Below are positions 33,779 through 44,067 of a DNA stretch of 64,000 nucleotides, in pieces. Made by a program: the position numbers and the translations under genes. Under the pieces are notes generated by a model that was given only the letters and a program-made list of their open reading frames with translations, was not told the origin of the DNA and made no database searches. How positions within the stretch are numbered: position 1 is the stretch's first letter; every line of letters begins with the position of its first letter. The stretch is from the NCBI RefSeq assembly GCF_052044135.1, contig NZ_JBQDYF010000002.1:186001-250000 (forward strand), given 5' to 3'. This stretch comes from Salinisphaera sp052044135 (GTDB lineage: Bacteria > Pseudomonadota > Gammaproteobacteria > Nevskiales > Salinisphaeraceae).

Positions 33779-34516
33779 TCAATTCGTGTCCCGTGCAGCC
33801 TTTGCGGCCAGGGCCTTGCGGCGGCGATAGGCGATAAACGCGATAATCGCGCTAACCACCACCAGCCCGGCCGAAATCATCAGCTGGGTACTGTCGATCA
33901 ACTGCTCGGGCGAGAAACTTTTGCGCTTGAGCAGCTTGGGCAGGTTCACGGTGGCACCGAACGATACGAAGGTAACCATCGGCGGCAGCATGCCGAGCAC
34001 GCTGCCGGCGGTGTACGACAGCCACGGCACCCGCAGCAGCCCGCATGCATAGTTGACCAGATCGAAGGGCAGAAACGACGCGCGCAGCACGAGCACGGTG
34101 GGAAACGCCTGTTCGACGAGCAGGCGCCGGAAAGCGGCGATGCGTGGGTTGCGGTCCGAGTGCTCGTCCCCGTCCACATCCCGGCGGAAGAACCGGGCCA
34201 GCAGATAGGCGGTCTGCGCGGACGCGTTTTCGCCGAGCAGGCCGAAGATCAGCCCCGGAATGAAGCCGAACAGACTGCCCCCGGCGATGGTCAGCCACAT
34301 GGCGGGAAAGAAGGTCAGGGGCCGCAGCGCATAGATGAGGATGTAGACTACCGGCGCGACCGGGTTGTTCACCACGTAATCGTAGATCAACCGCATGATC
34401 TCGCGTACGGTCAGGCCCTGTTGCCAGACCCAGACGATGAGACCGGCCAGTACGACCACCCAGACCAGACCCATGATCAGGCGAAGATGGCGGCGGCGGG
34501 TACGGGATGCACTCAT
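33779..34516 (-). CDS. TVP38/TMEM64-family membrane protein
   Basis: Inner-membrane protein, 245 aa, DedA-superfamily (SNARE-associated domain). About six hydrophobic segments. The family block is LRPLTFFPAMWLTIAGGSLFG, covering about residues 64-84, then PGLIFGLLGENASAQTAYLLAR; the second conserved part is VLRASFLPFDLVNYACGL. Such proteins are proposed lipid scramblases or envelope proteins; no transported molecule can be named. It overlaps the ArsR-methyltransferase gene by 4 bp, so the two are co-translated. Confidence 0.88.
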   Translation of the reverse strand: MSASRTRRRHLRLIMGLVWVVVLAGLIVWVWQQGLTVREIMRLIYDYVVNNPVAPVVYILIYALRPLTFFPAMWLTIAGGSLFGFIPGLIFGLLGENASAQTAYLLARFFRRDVDGDEHSDRNPRIAAFRRLLVEQAFPTVLVLRASFLPFDLVNYACGLLRVPWLSYTAGSVLGMLPPMVTFVSFGATVNLPKLLKRKSFSPEQLIDSTQLMISAGLVVVSAIIAFIAYRRRKALAAKAARDTN

Positions 34517-35445
34517 GACTTGTCGGCACTGGCGGTAATCAGGCGAAAATACGGCGGCTGGCGTTCTCGACTGCGCGCCGCGCAGTCACGAACCGTCAGG
34601 CCTGCCTGCTCGAGCCAGGCCCGGATCTGGGCCGGGGTGAAGCCGAGATTGACGTGATCGTAGGCGGCCACCGTGGCCTCGTGTTCGTGTTGCGCGATGG
34701 TGGCGACCACCAGCCGCCCGCCGGGGCGCAGCACGCGGGCCCCTTCCCCGAGCGCTGTCGCGGGACGCGCACTATAGCTCAAGGCGTGCAGCATAAACAC
34801 CTGATCGAATACGCCGTCCGCCCAGGGCAGGGCATGCATGTCGCCGATCTCGAAACCCACATTGGGCTGCTCGGCCAGCCGGTGGCGCGCGGCGTCGATC
34901 ACGGCCGCACTCAGGTCGAGACAGGTGAAGTGTCGCGCGCGGGGGCTGAGCAGTTCGGCCAGCACGCCGTCCCCGGAGCCCACATCCAGGACGTCGCCCA
35001 GGTCAAGCAGCTCGATCATCGAGCGGCTGACCGCTTCCCAGGTCCGGCCGGGTGAATACTGGCGTTCCATGCGGCCGGCCACCGATTCGGCCCAGCTGCC
35101 GCGGTTGGTGCGGCGACGCACGATCTCGGTGGCGCGCTCGCGGTCCTGGGCCAGCTGGGCGTCGTCGATGCGCTCGGACAGCAGGCCCCAGAGCGGGCGC
35201 AGATCGCGCGGCCAGCGTGTGGCATCGACGGTGTAACGATTGCCGCCGCCCAGGCCGCCATCAACCACCAGGCCGGCCTCGCGCAGCCGGGCCAGATGGC
35301 TCGAAATCCGGCTCTGCGTAAGCTGCGTGACCGCCGTCAATTCGGCCACGCTCAGCGGCTCGTGCCCGAGCAGCAGCAACAGGCGCAGCCGGGTCGGCTC
35401 GGCGAGCAGCCGAAGGAGCTGGGAACTGTCGTTGAGATCGAGCAT
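34513..35445 (-). CDS. ArsR-family regulator fused to a SAM-dependent methyltransferase
   Basis: 310 aa. Residues 1-85 are an ArsR winged helix (LAEPTRLRLLLLL, ELTAVTQLTQSRISSHLARLREAGLV). Residues about 130-300 are a class I methyltransferase with the SAM loop VLDVGSGDGVLAEL, the acidic CLDLS and the later LPWADGVFDQVFMLHAL. No metal-binding Cys pair is visible in the HTH part. Fusions of this type are common in proteobacteria, often near methionine-cycle genes, and are thought to sense SAM or S-adenosylhomocysteine; here the partner is a TVP38 membrane protein instead. Confidence 0.9.
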   Translation of the reverse strand: MLDLNDSSQLLRLLAEPTRLRLLLLLGHEPLSVAELTAVTQLTQSRISSHLARLREAGLVVDGGLGGGNRYTVDATRWPRDLRPLWGLLSERIDDAQLAQDRERATEIVRRRTNRGSWAESVAGRMERQYSPGRTWEAVSRSMIELLDLGDVLDVGSGDGVLAELLSPRARHFTCLDLSAAVIDAARHRLAEQPNVGFEIGDMHALPWADGVFDQVFMLHALSYSARPATALGEGARVLRPGGRLVVATIAQHEHEATVAAYDHVNLGFTPAQIRAWLEQAGLTVRDCAARSRERQPPYFRLITASADKS

Positions 35446-35485
35446 GGCGTGAATTCAGCGCACCGTGGGACGCAGCGAGCATCCA

Positions 35486-35513
35486 ATAAAAAGGCCGCTC
35501 CTGGTGAGCGGCC
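35486..35513 (-). terminator. Rho-independent terminator downstream of the phasin gene
   Basis: Stem GGCCGCTC/GAGCGGCC with a 5-nt loop. The A5 on the plus strand gives a U-run on the minus-strand transcript. Confidence 0.8.
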
Positions 35514-35536
35514 CCATCAGCACTCGAGCCGGCGGA

Positions 35537-36658
35537 TCAGGTGCTGGAGGATTCCGATCCGCTGCCGCTGCTGGAGCCGGATGCGTCATTCGACGAACCG
35601 TTGCTACTCGGCGACGGGGTCTTCTTGGACGCGGGCGTGGAACGCTTCGTGGCCGAGGTCTTGCGGCTCGCGGACTTCGCGCGCTTCCCCTCCGATTGGG
35701 TGCTCGACGTGCTTTTTTTCGTGCCCGTGGTCTTGGCGCTGCTGCCGGCGCGCTTGGTGGTCTTCTTGGCACCGCTGGCGGACGTGCCCGCGCTGGCGCG
35801 CTTGGCGCTCGTCTTCTTGGGCGAACTCTTGCGGGTCGACGTCTTGGCGCTGGACGTCTTGCCCGAGGCAGCCTTGGACGACGACGATTTCGACGTGGAC
35901 GACTTGGTCGTCCCCGACTTCGTCTTGCTGCCGGTCGCGGAGGCGGCCCTGGTCCTCGATTGCGTACCGCTGGCCGAGGTACCGGCGCGCGCAGTCGTCG
36001 ATTGGCGGGTCGAGGACGATGCCGCGCTCTTGCGGGTCTTGCCCTGGGGCGAACGGGTGCGTTTTCGGGCCGTGCTGCGGCCGGCCGTGGCGCTGCTGGC
36101 GCTCGCACTGGCGGCGGTTGCCGCTGCGTCAGGCGCGCTGTCGCCGATGTTGTCAGCCGCCGCGCGGACGCTGGCTTTGGCCGGGTCCAGCGTCTGATCC
36201 ACTGTTTCCTTTATGGGTTGTGCGTAGCGGCTCGCCTCCGTGCGCGCTTTTTCGGCCGCGCGCGCCGCCGCCTGCTGGGCGGCCTCGCTCATCTGCTCGG
36301 CCCGGGTGTCGGTGCCGCTGAGATTCTCGCGAATCTGGGTCGAGACTTCGCGCCGCGTGGTCTCGAGAATCGACAGACTCTGACGCGCGTTCGACAGGAT
36401 GCGATCCATCGTGTCCTGCAGCAACTGCACCTGGGCCATCGCGAGATCGCGCGGCGCTCCGCCGTGCTTGAGTGTCTGCAGGCTGGTCAGCGCCTGTTCG
36501 TAGTGCGTCCTGATCGCGGACAACTCGTGTTCGGCGAGCTGCTCGATGCCGTCGTAGATCGCCTTGTTGGCCGACGTCAGCGCCCCGGTGTAGTTGCGTC
36601 GCAGCGAATCGATGTCGCTGCGGATCTGCGTGATTGGATTCTTCTTCGAACGCGCCAT
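35537..36658 (-). CDS. Phasin-like protein with a histone H1-like Lys/Ser/Thr-rich tail (PhaF type)
   Basis: 373 aa in two parts. Residues 1-160 are a mostly helical phasin-like domain (NPITQIRSDIDSLRRNYTGAL, QVQLLQDTMDRILSNARQSL). Residues about 195-373 are low-complexity K, S, T, A and R with SPKKT/SAKK-type repeats, as in bacterial histone H1-like proteins. This two-part design is that of PhaF, which coats polyhydroxyalkanoate granules and ties them to the nucleoid. The tail here is unusually Ser/Thr rich and ends in a Ser-Gly-Glu stretch. It is divergent from fadBA, which fits lipid storage against lipid oxidation. No pha synthase lies in the window. Confidence 0.78.
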   Translation of the reverse strand: MARSKKNPITQIRSDIDSLRRNYTGALTSANKAIYDGIEQLAEHELSAIRTHYEQALTSLQTLKHGGAPRDLAMAQVQLLQDTMDRILSNARQSLSILETTRREVSTQIRENLSGTDTRAEQMSEAAQQAAARAAEKARTEASRYAQPIKETVDQTLDPAKASVRAAADNIGDSAPDAAATAASASASSATAGRSTARKRTRSPQGKTRKSAASSSTRQSTTARAGTSASGTQSRTRAASATGSKTKSGTTKSSTSKSSSSKAASGKTSSAKTSTRKSSPKKTSAKRASAGTSASGAKKTTKRAGSSAKTTGTKKSTSSTQSEGKRAKSASRKTSATKRSTPASKKTPSPSSNGSSNDASGSSSGSGSESSST

Positions 36659-36807
36659 GGTAAAAAACGCCCATAATCCAGCGGATGAAGCGCTAGATAA
36701 TCATGCTCGCCGATGAGTGTCAAAAAGCGGCGGTCGCTCGCATGGCGCGCGCCACCGCAGCGGCGGTAAGACGCGTTACTAAAAGTGCGAATGCCGTTGT
36801 GGCACGG

Positions 36808-36829
36808 TTGACAATACGCTAGCGTATTG
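36808..36829 (+). promoter_or_regulatory. 18-bp perfect palindrome overlapping a TTGACA box upstream of fadB
   Basis: CAATACGCTAGCGTATTG at 36812-36829 is perfectly self-complementary and overlaps TTGACA at 36808-36813. It lies 78 bp before fadB and 150 bp from the divergent phasin gene. A TetR- or GntR-type fatty-acid repressor site is likely (inference). A good -10 at standard spacing is not seen. Confidence 0.6.
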
Positions 36830-36906
36830 AGCCAGGTTTTCACGACAACCAGACCCCAGGGCGCTGCCGCCCGGTGTCTTCATTCGTTTATTGGAGCGTG
36901 TAATCC

Positions 36907-39057
<2,151 letters not shown>

Positions 39058-39106
39058 CGCGCGAGACGCAGCCACGTCAGCCAATCCCTATCTGGAGAAC
39101 ATCATC

Positions 39107-40282
39107 ATGCAAGCCAATGGCAGCAACGAAGTCGTGATCGTCGACGCGGTGCGCACTGCGATGGGCCGCTCGAAGGGCGGCATGTTTCGCGACACCCGCG
39201 CCGAAGAACTCTCGGCCGAACTGATGAAAGCGCTGGTCCGGCGCAACAACCTCGACCCGAACGAGATCGAGGACGTCATCTGGGGCTGTGTTCAGCAGAC
39301 CAGGGAACAGGGCCTGAACATCGGCCGCAACGCCGCGCTGCTGGCCGGCCTGCCACATGCCGTCGCCGGCCAGACCGTGAACCGGTTGTGCGGTTCATCC
39401 ATGCAGTCGATCCATACCGCGGTCGGTGCCATCGCGGCCGGCATCGATGGCGTCTACCTCTGCGGCGGCGTCGAGCACATGGGGCACGTGCCCATGGACT
39501 ACAACGTGGATATCGCGCCGCAGCTGTCGAAGTATGTCGCCAGGCCGGCCGCCATGATGGGCCTGACCGCCGAGATGCTGGCCAACATCCACCGGATCGA
39601 ACGCAAGGCGCAGGACGAATTCGCGCTGCGAAGCCACCAGCGGGCGTATCGGGCCAACGTCGACGGCGAGTTCGCCGACGAGATCGTGCCCGTGCGCGGG
39701 GTGAACGAGAACGGCCATCTCAAGATGTGCGACGCCGACGAAGTCGTGCGGGCGGATGCCAATCTGGAGGCGCTGGCTTCACTGCGCCCGGCGTTCAATC
39801 CCCGCGGGGGCACGGTCACCGCCGGCAACTCCTCGGCGATCTCCGACGGCGCGGCCGCGGTACTGGTCATGTCGGCTGCCAAGGCGAAGTCGCTCGGCAT
39901 GACGCCGATGGCGCGGATCCGCGGCATGGCGGTGGCCGGTTGCGACCCGTCGGTGATGGGCCGTGGCCCGGTGCCGGCGACGCAGAAGGCGCTCAAGCGT
40001 GCGGGCGTGAGCCTGGCCGATATCGATTATATCGAGCTCAACGAAGCGTTCGCCGCCCAGAGCCTGGCGGTGCTCAACGAGCTGGGCATCGCCGATCGCC
40101 AGGACGTGATCAATGTGCGTGGCGGCGCGATTGCGCTCGGCCATCCACTGGGCACGTCCGGCGCGCGCATTACCGGCGCGCTCGCCCACATCCTGGAGGA
40201 CAAGGGCGGCACGCTGGGCCTGGCAACCATGTGCATCGGCATGGGGCAGGGCATTGCGACCGTCATCGAGCGCGTAAGTTAG
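39107..40282 (+). CDS. fadA: 3-ketoacyl-CoA thiolase
   Basis: Beta subunit of the beta-oxidation complex; cleaves 3-ketoacyl-CoA to acetyl-CoA and a shortened acyl-CoA. 391 aa. The nucleophilic Cys is in VNRLCGSSMQSIHTA, the conserved His in NVRGGAIALGHPLGTSGAR, and the second Cys in TMCIGMGQG. The ATG at 39107 follows TCTGGAGAAC; the preceding in-frame codons belong to the fadB end. A terminator follows at 40306. Confidence 0.97.
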   Translation: MQANGSNEVVIVDAVRTAMGRSKGGMFRDTRAEELSAELMKALVRRNNLDPNEIEDVIWGCVQQTREQGLNIGRNAALLAGLPHAVAGQTVNRLCGSSMQSIHTAVGAIAAGIDGVYLCGGVEHMGHVPMDYNVDIAPQLSKYVARPAAMMGLTAEMLANIHRIERKAQDEFALRSHQRAYRANVDGEFADEIVPVRGVNENGHLKMCDADEVVRADANLEALASLRPAFNPRGGTVTAGNSSAISDGAAAVLVMSAAKAKSLGMTPMARIRGMAVAGCDPSVMGRGPVPATQKALKRAGVSLADIDYIELNEAFAAQSLAVLNELGIADRQDVINVRGGAIALGHPLGTSGARITGALAHILEDKGGTLGLATMCIGMGQGIATVIERVS

Positions 40283-40305
40283 AACTGTAGATTCCGCGAA
40301 GAGAC

Positions 40306-40329
40306 AGCCGGCCTGCGGGCCGGCTTTTT
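40306..40329 (+). terminator. Rho-independent terminator of fadBA
   Basis: Stem AGCCGGCC/GGCCGGCT, 4-nt loop, then five T. Confidence 0.88.
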
Positions 40330-40456
40330 CTATCGCGAAGCGATCGGCGGGAATCGGGTTGGCGGGCGCTACGATCGTATCCCTGCGAAACGGCCACGGG
40401 CCGGCTTGCCGCCATGCGCTTTGTTTCCGGGGTGCCAGGTCTTATAGTGATAAGCC

Positions 40457-41437
40457 ATGGAGCGATCGCGAACATATCGGGGCCGGCGTTGGCGCGGCAT
40501 CGTCGGACTGGCTGTTGTGTTGTCGGTCCTCGCTGTTGTCGCGGGCCCGCCATGCAATGCGGCGGCCAGCCAACCGGTGCTCGATCTGCCGGTGTCCATG
40601 CCCGCCAGCGCCAGGACACTGGCCTCGACCCGTTCGAAAAAAACCTATCCGTTGATCGTGGGTCGAATCGTTCAGCTCGGCGGCATCCCCGGCAACATTT
40701 CCGCCGTGCGTACCGTCGACGGTACGGCCATGCGGCGGACGTTCGTCGTGCCCGGCGCGGGCTCGGCCAAGGCGCTGGCGGCCACGCTGGCGCAGCGACT
40801 GACCCAGGCCGGGTTCGAGCCGTTGTTTTCCTGCCACGGCGCGACCTGCGGGCCCCATTTCCAGAAGGTCTCTCCCGGTTATCGCGCTGCCCCCGCGCAT
40901 TTCGACGGGCCGCTGGCCGGCCAGGTTTATCGTGCAATGCGGCGGCCCAGTGCCAGCGGCGATGAATACGTTGCCCTGCAGATCGCGCCGGACGACGCCG
41001 GGCTGGCGGTCCAGTTCGATGTGGCGCGCTCGCAACCGCGTGAAGTGGGGGCGATCTCGGTCGACGCGGCCGAAATGGCGCGCCAGCTCACGCAAGCCGG
41101 CCATGTCGCGCTGCACGGTATATTCTTCGGTACCGACAGCGACCGTATCAAGCCGGAATCGCGCTCGATGGTGGCTCAGATCGCCAAGCTCCTCGAGAAC
41201 AAGCCCAAGCTCCGGCTGTTGGTGGTCGGCCATACCGACAACCGGGGCAGTTTCGCCTATAACCAGGCCCTGTCGGAACGTCGGGCGAAGGCCGTGGTCC
41301 AGGCCCTGGTCCAGCAACACGGCATCGACCCTGCGCGGCTCAAACCCGTGGGCGTGAGTTATGCGGCGCCGAGCGCGAGCAACGCCACCGCGGCAGGTCG
41401 CGCCAAGAACCGTCGCGTCGAGCTCGTGCCCTGGTAA
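40457..41437 (+). CDS. OmpA-family envelope protein with an N-terminal DUF4892-like region
   Basis: 326 aa. A signal sequence or anchor covers residues about 13-35 (GIVGLAVVLSVLAVVAGPP). The middle (LIVGRIVQLGG, SCHGATCGPHF, GDEYVALQIAPD) resembles DUF4892. The C-terminal 120 residues are an OmpA/peptidoglycan-binding domain: IFFGTDSDRIKPES, VVGHTDNRGSFAYNQALSERRAKAV and KNRRVELV. It probably links an envelope component to peptidoglycan. It stands alone between the fadBA terminator and the convergent TonB gene. The start ATG has no strong ribosome binding site. Confidence 0.83.
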   Translation: MERSRTYRGRRWRGIVGLAVVLSVLAVVAGPPCNAAASQPVLDLPVSMPASARTLASTRSKKTYPLIVGRIVQLGGIPGNISAVRTVDGTAMRRTFVVPGAGSAKALAATLAQRLTQAGFEPLFSCHGATCGPHFQKVSPGYRAAPAHFDGPLAGQVYRAMRRPSASGDEYVALQIAPDDAGLAVQFDVARSQPREVGAISVDAAEMARQLTQAGHVALHGIFFGTDSDRIKPESRSMVAQIAKLLENKPKLRLLVVGHTDNRGSFAYNQALSERRAKAVVQALVQQHGIDPARLKPVGVSYAAPSASNATAAGRAKNRRVELVPW

Positions 41438-41614
41438 CGCCGCGCGTCATGGGTCACATGCCGCCGGCCCTGGTTCGGGCTGTCGGCCCCGCTCATCGAT
41501 AGCGCGCGCGCCATACGGCTTTGCGGTGCCGGTCCCTGGACTGATCGAGGCCGGCGCCCCGCGCATTGCCTGACCTGATCTGGGCGCGCCGCGCGACGCC
41601 GCGTGCAACGGCAA

Positions 41615-42502
41615 CTAATGCAGCTTGAACACGATCGGGATGATGAGTTCCAGTCGATTGCGCTGCGCGGCGGCCGGCATCGGCGGCAATGGGCGCGAGG
41701 CCGCCAGCATCCGGCGGGCGGCGGCATCCAGCGCCGGCGATCCGGAGGAGGCGGCAATCCGGCTTTCCAGCACCTTGCCATCAGCATCGATGGCGAGGAA
41801 GAGTTTGACCGTGCCTTGCGTATGGTTCTGTCTTGCCTGGTCCGGATAATGCTTATGCCGACCCAGCCACGCGCGTAGCTTGGCAATGTAGGCATCGGTG
41901 GCCTGCTCGCGGTTGCCGTAGGCACCCTGGCGGCTGGCCCCGGCGGGCTGGGTGGCATCGCGCGCCGTGACTTGCTGCGCCGGTGCGGTATCCGAAAGCG
42001 TCTGCTGTGGTGTCACCGATAGGGCGGGCGCGATCGCGGGCGGCCCGGTGGCATCGCTCGGGCCGGCCCCGGATGCCTGTGAAGCCGGCGCCGCGGCCAC
42101 TTCCGGCGCCTCCGCCGTCGCTTCGGGCGGGCTCGGTTCCGCCGCGGCGGCGGCCTCGGTCTGATCGCTCGGCGCATCGCCGATGGCCGGCGTGACCGGC
42201 TTGGCGGCTTCGATCGGCGCGTCCGGTGCGGTGCCGCTGTCGGTCGCCGTTGGCGCGGATGACGCCGATGCGCTGTTCGTGCCGCCGGCTTCGTGGCTGT
42301 TGTCGTGCAGTTGCTCGATCGGCATGTCCTCGATGCTGGGCGGCGTGGTGTCCAGCTTGTCGAGTGACACTGTCACGCCGCGCGAGGTTTTCGACGAGGG
42401 TGTCGGTGGGGATGGTGACCAGATCAGCAGTGCGATCACCAGCATGTGAAGCAGCGTCGCCCAGCCGATCGCGATCAGCCATTGCCGGCGGGAAATCCGC
42501 AT
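41615..42502 (-). CDS. tonB: TonB-family energy transducer
   Basis: Passes proton-motive force from ExbB/ExbD to outer-membrane receptors. 295 aa: N-terminal membrane helix (about residues 10-29), a long Pro/Ala/Ser/Glu-rich periplasmic spacer (about 30-190), and the C-terminal TonB fold (WLGRHKHYPDQARQNHTQGTV, ASSGSPALDAAARRML). It is the last gene of a leftward operon after two exbD-like genes and exbB. No TonB-dependent receptor lies in the window. Confidence 0.92.
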   Translation of the reverse strand: MRISRRQWLIAIGWATLLHMLVIALLIWSPSPPTPSSKTSRGVTVSLDKLDTTPPSIEDMPIEQLHDNSHEAGGTNSASASSAPTATDSGTAPDAPIEAAKPVTPAIGDAPSDQTEAAAAAEPSPPEATAEAPEVAAAPASQASGAGPSDATGPPAIAPALSVTPQQTLSDTAPAQQVTARDATQPAGASRQGAYGNREQATDAYIAKLRAWLGRHKHYPDQARQNHTQGTVKLFLAIDADGKVLESRIAASSGSPALDAAARRMLAASRPLPPMPAAAQRNRLELIIPIVFKLH

Positions 42503-42921
42503 TATCCGCGGGTTGACTGGGTCACGAGCCGCAGGCGATGGGCACCGGCCGCCCGCAAGACGTGCATCATCTTCACGACGCGACTCGTGGCCAGGCCAGC
42601 GTCGGCGCGCAGGCGGATCGGCGTGTTCGGCCGCCGTTGCAGCCGTTGCCGGACCGCTTTTTCCAGCGCGTCATCCTGAATCGGCTGGTCATCGAGTGCC
42701 ACGCGACCGTCGGCCGCCAGCGACACTTCGATGCCCCGTTGGTCCACGGGGGTCGGGCTGGTCGAGTGGGGCGGCTTGACGCCCAGTGGCGAGGGAGTGG
42801 CCAGTTGGCCGGCGAGCATGAAGAAAATCAGCAGCAGGAAAACCACATTGGTCAGTGGCAATACCGCGTCGTCCAGCCGTGCGGCCATGGAGGTCGAGCG
42901 ACGGGCGCGCTGAAAACGCAT
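42502..42921 (-). CDS. ExbD/TolR-family protein 1
   Basis: 139 aa, one N-terminal membrane helix with the critical Asp region (LDDAVLPLTNVVFLLLIFFML). Here an Asn sits in the LTNVVF position where ExbD/TolR usually have the proton-carrying Asp (LIDVVF in the neighbour), which is notable. The periplasmic part is short and ends with the LRLVTQS block. It starts right at the stop of the other ExbD and ends at the tonB start. Confidence 0.85.
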   Translation of the reverse strand: MRFQRARRSTSMAARLDDAVLPLTNVVFLLLIFFMLAGQLATPSPLGVKPPHSTSPTPVDQRGIEVSLAADGRVALDDQPIQDDALEKAVRQRLQRRPNTPIRLRADAGLATSRVVKMMHVLRAAGAHRLRLVTQSTRG

Positions 42922-43367
42922 CAGGAGGGGTGCCCGTCGGTTCCGGGCGTGGCGTCCATCAGCGAAATATGCTGGACGCCGGCCTGCGATAGCGCATCCA
43001 GCACACGCACAGTGTGCTGTAGCGTGACGCCGTTGGCCGATCGGACCAGCACGCGGCGGTCCGGGTGCCCGCGCCGCGCCGCTGTCACCCGGGCGATCAG
43101 CGTTTTCATCGGCATATAGTGGCCCGCGAAGCGGACGCCGTCCGTGCGTACCTCGACCAGCAGGGCGCCTTCGATGCCGTGGGCATGCGCGCTTCCCGCG
43201 GCGGTATCCAGCGTGATCCGATGCTCGTCGGTGAAGTTATAGGCGAGCATGAAGAACAGCAGCAGGATGAACACCACATCGATCAGCGGTGTCAGGCCGA
43301 TCAGCCGGGCGCGACGGCGCCGGCCGGCGCTGCTAAATGACGGGGCGACGGTAGACGAAGGGTTCAT
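42921..43367 (-). CDS. exbD: ExbD/TolR-family protein 2
   Basis: 148 aa. Standard ExbD layout: basic N-terminus, then LIGLTPLIDVVFILLLFFMLAYNF with the conserved Asp (LIDVVF), and a periplasmic domain (VLVRSANGVTLQHTVRVLDALSQAGV). The ATG at 43367 gives the usual length and overlaps the exbB end by 35 bases; the longer frame upstream lies wholly inside exbB. It is likely the active proton-path subunit, with the first ExbD-like protein as a partner. Confidence 0.9.
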   Translation of the reverse strand: MNPSSTVAPSFSSAGRRRRARLIGLTPLIDVVFILLLFFMLAYNFTDEHRITLDTAAGSAHAHGIEGALLVEVRTDGVRFAGHYMPMKTLIARVTAARRGHPDRRVLVRSANGVTLQHTVRVLDALSQAGVQHISLMDATPGTDGHPS

Positions 43368-44040
43368 CGGTATCGATATCCGGTTCGGTATCGGGCTGCG
43401 ACGGATCGAGTATGAAAAGACGCGTGACGATGCTATCCATCTCCTGGGCCTGGCGATCGACAAGGCGTTCGAACCAGTTGACCGCGACCATGACCGGCAT
43501 CGCCACGCCGAGACCGACGGCGGTGGTCAGAAGCGCCTGCCAGATGCCGCCGGAGAGTAGCGCCGGATTGACCTGGTTGCCCGCGGCCTGGAGCGCCTGG
43601 AATGCCTCGATCATGCCGAGCACGGTGCCGAACAGACCGAGCAGCGGCGAGAGCGATGCGATGACTTCGAGCGTGCGCAGATGCGAGCGGAGTTCCTCGA
43701 GGATATCAGCGCCGTATTGCATGATCTCTTCGCGCAGCCGCGATTCGGGCAGGCCCTGACGCGCCTTGAGTTCCAGCGTGCGCCGGGCCACCCGGGCCAC
43801 CGGGCTGCGCGAGCGCCGCGTCGCGGCCAGCGCCGCGGGCGCATTGCCGGTTCGGTAGAGCGAGAGTGCCTCGCGCGCCGAGCGGAAGTCGCTGATCCCG
43901 GCGGCGCGGAACTGCATCAGCTTGGCCACGATGATCGTGATCGCGACGATCGACATCAGCGCCAGAAGAATCACCACCGGGCCGCCGACAAGCAGTTTGT
44001 CGTTAAGGTGGTTGAGCAGTTCGACTAGATTTTGCAGCAC
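43333..44040 (-). CDS. exbB: ExbB/TolQ/MotA-family proton channel protein
   Basis: 235 aa with three membrane helices: about residues 18-38, 125-145 and 165-190. Family motifs: SLSPLLGLFGTVLGMIEAFQ and LLTTAVGLGVAMPVMVAVNWF. With ExbD it forms the proton-driven motor for TonB. The C-terminal tail (DPSQPDTEPDIDTDEPF) is acidic. It lies 27 bp after the secreted Cys-protein gene. Confidence 0.93.
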   Translation of the reverse strand: MLQNLVELLNHLNDKLLVGGPVVILLALMSIVAITIIVAKLMQFRAAGISDFRSAREALSLYRTGNAPAALAATRRSRSPVARVARRTLELKARQGLPESRLREEIMQYGADILEELRSHLRTLEVIASLSPLLGLFGTVLGMIEAFQALQAAGNQVNPALLSGGIWQALLTTAVGLGVAMPVMVAVNWFERLVDRQAQEMDSIVTRLFILDPSQPDTEPDIDTDEPFVYRRPVI

Positions 44041-44067
44041 TTGTCTACTCCGTGGCGCCCGGGCCGG

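Noticed and set aside
40027..44040. Possible TolQRA/Pal system, since an OmpA-domain protein and ExbB/D/TonB are close
   Set aside because: The OmpA-domain gene is convergent with the operon, carries a DUF4892-like part, and there is no TolB.
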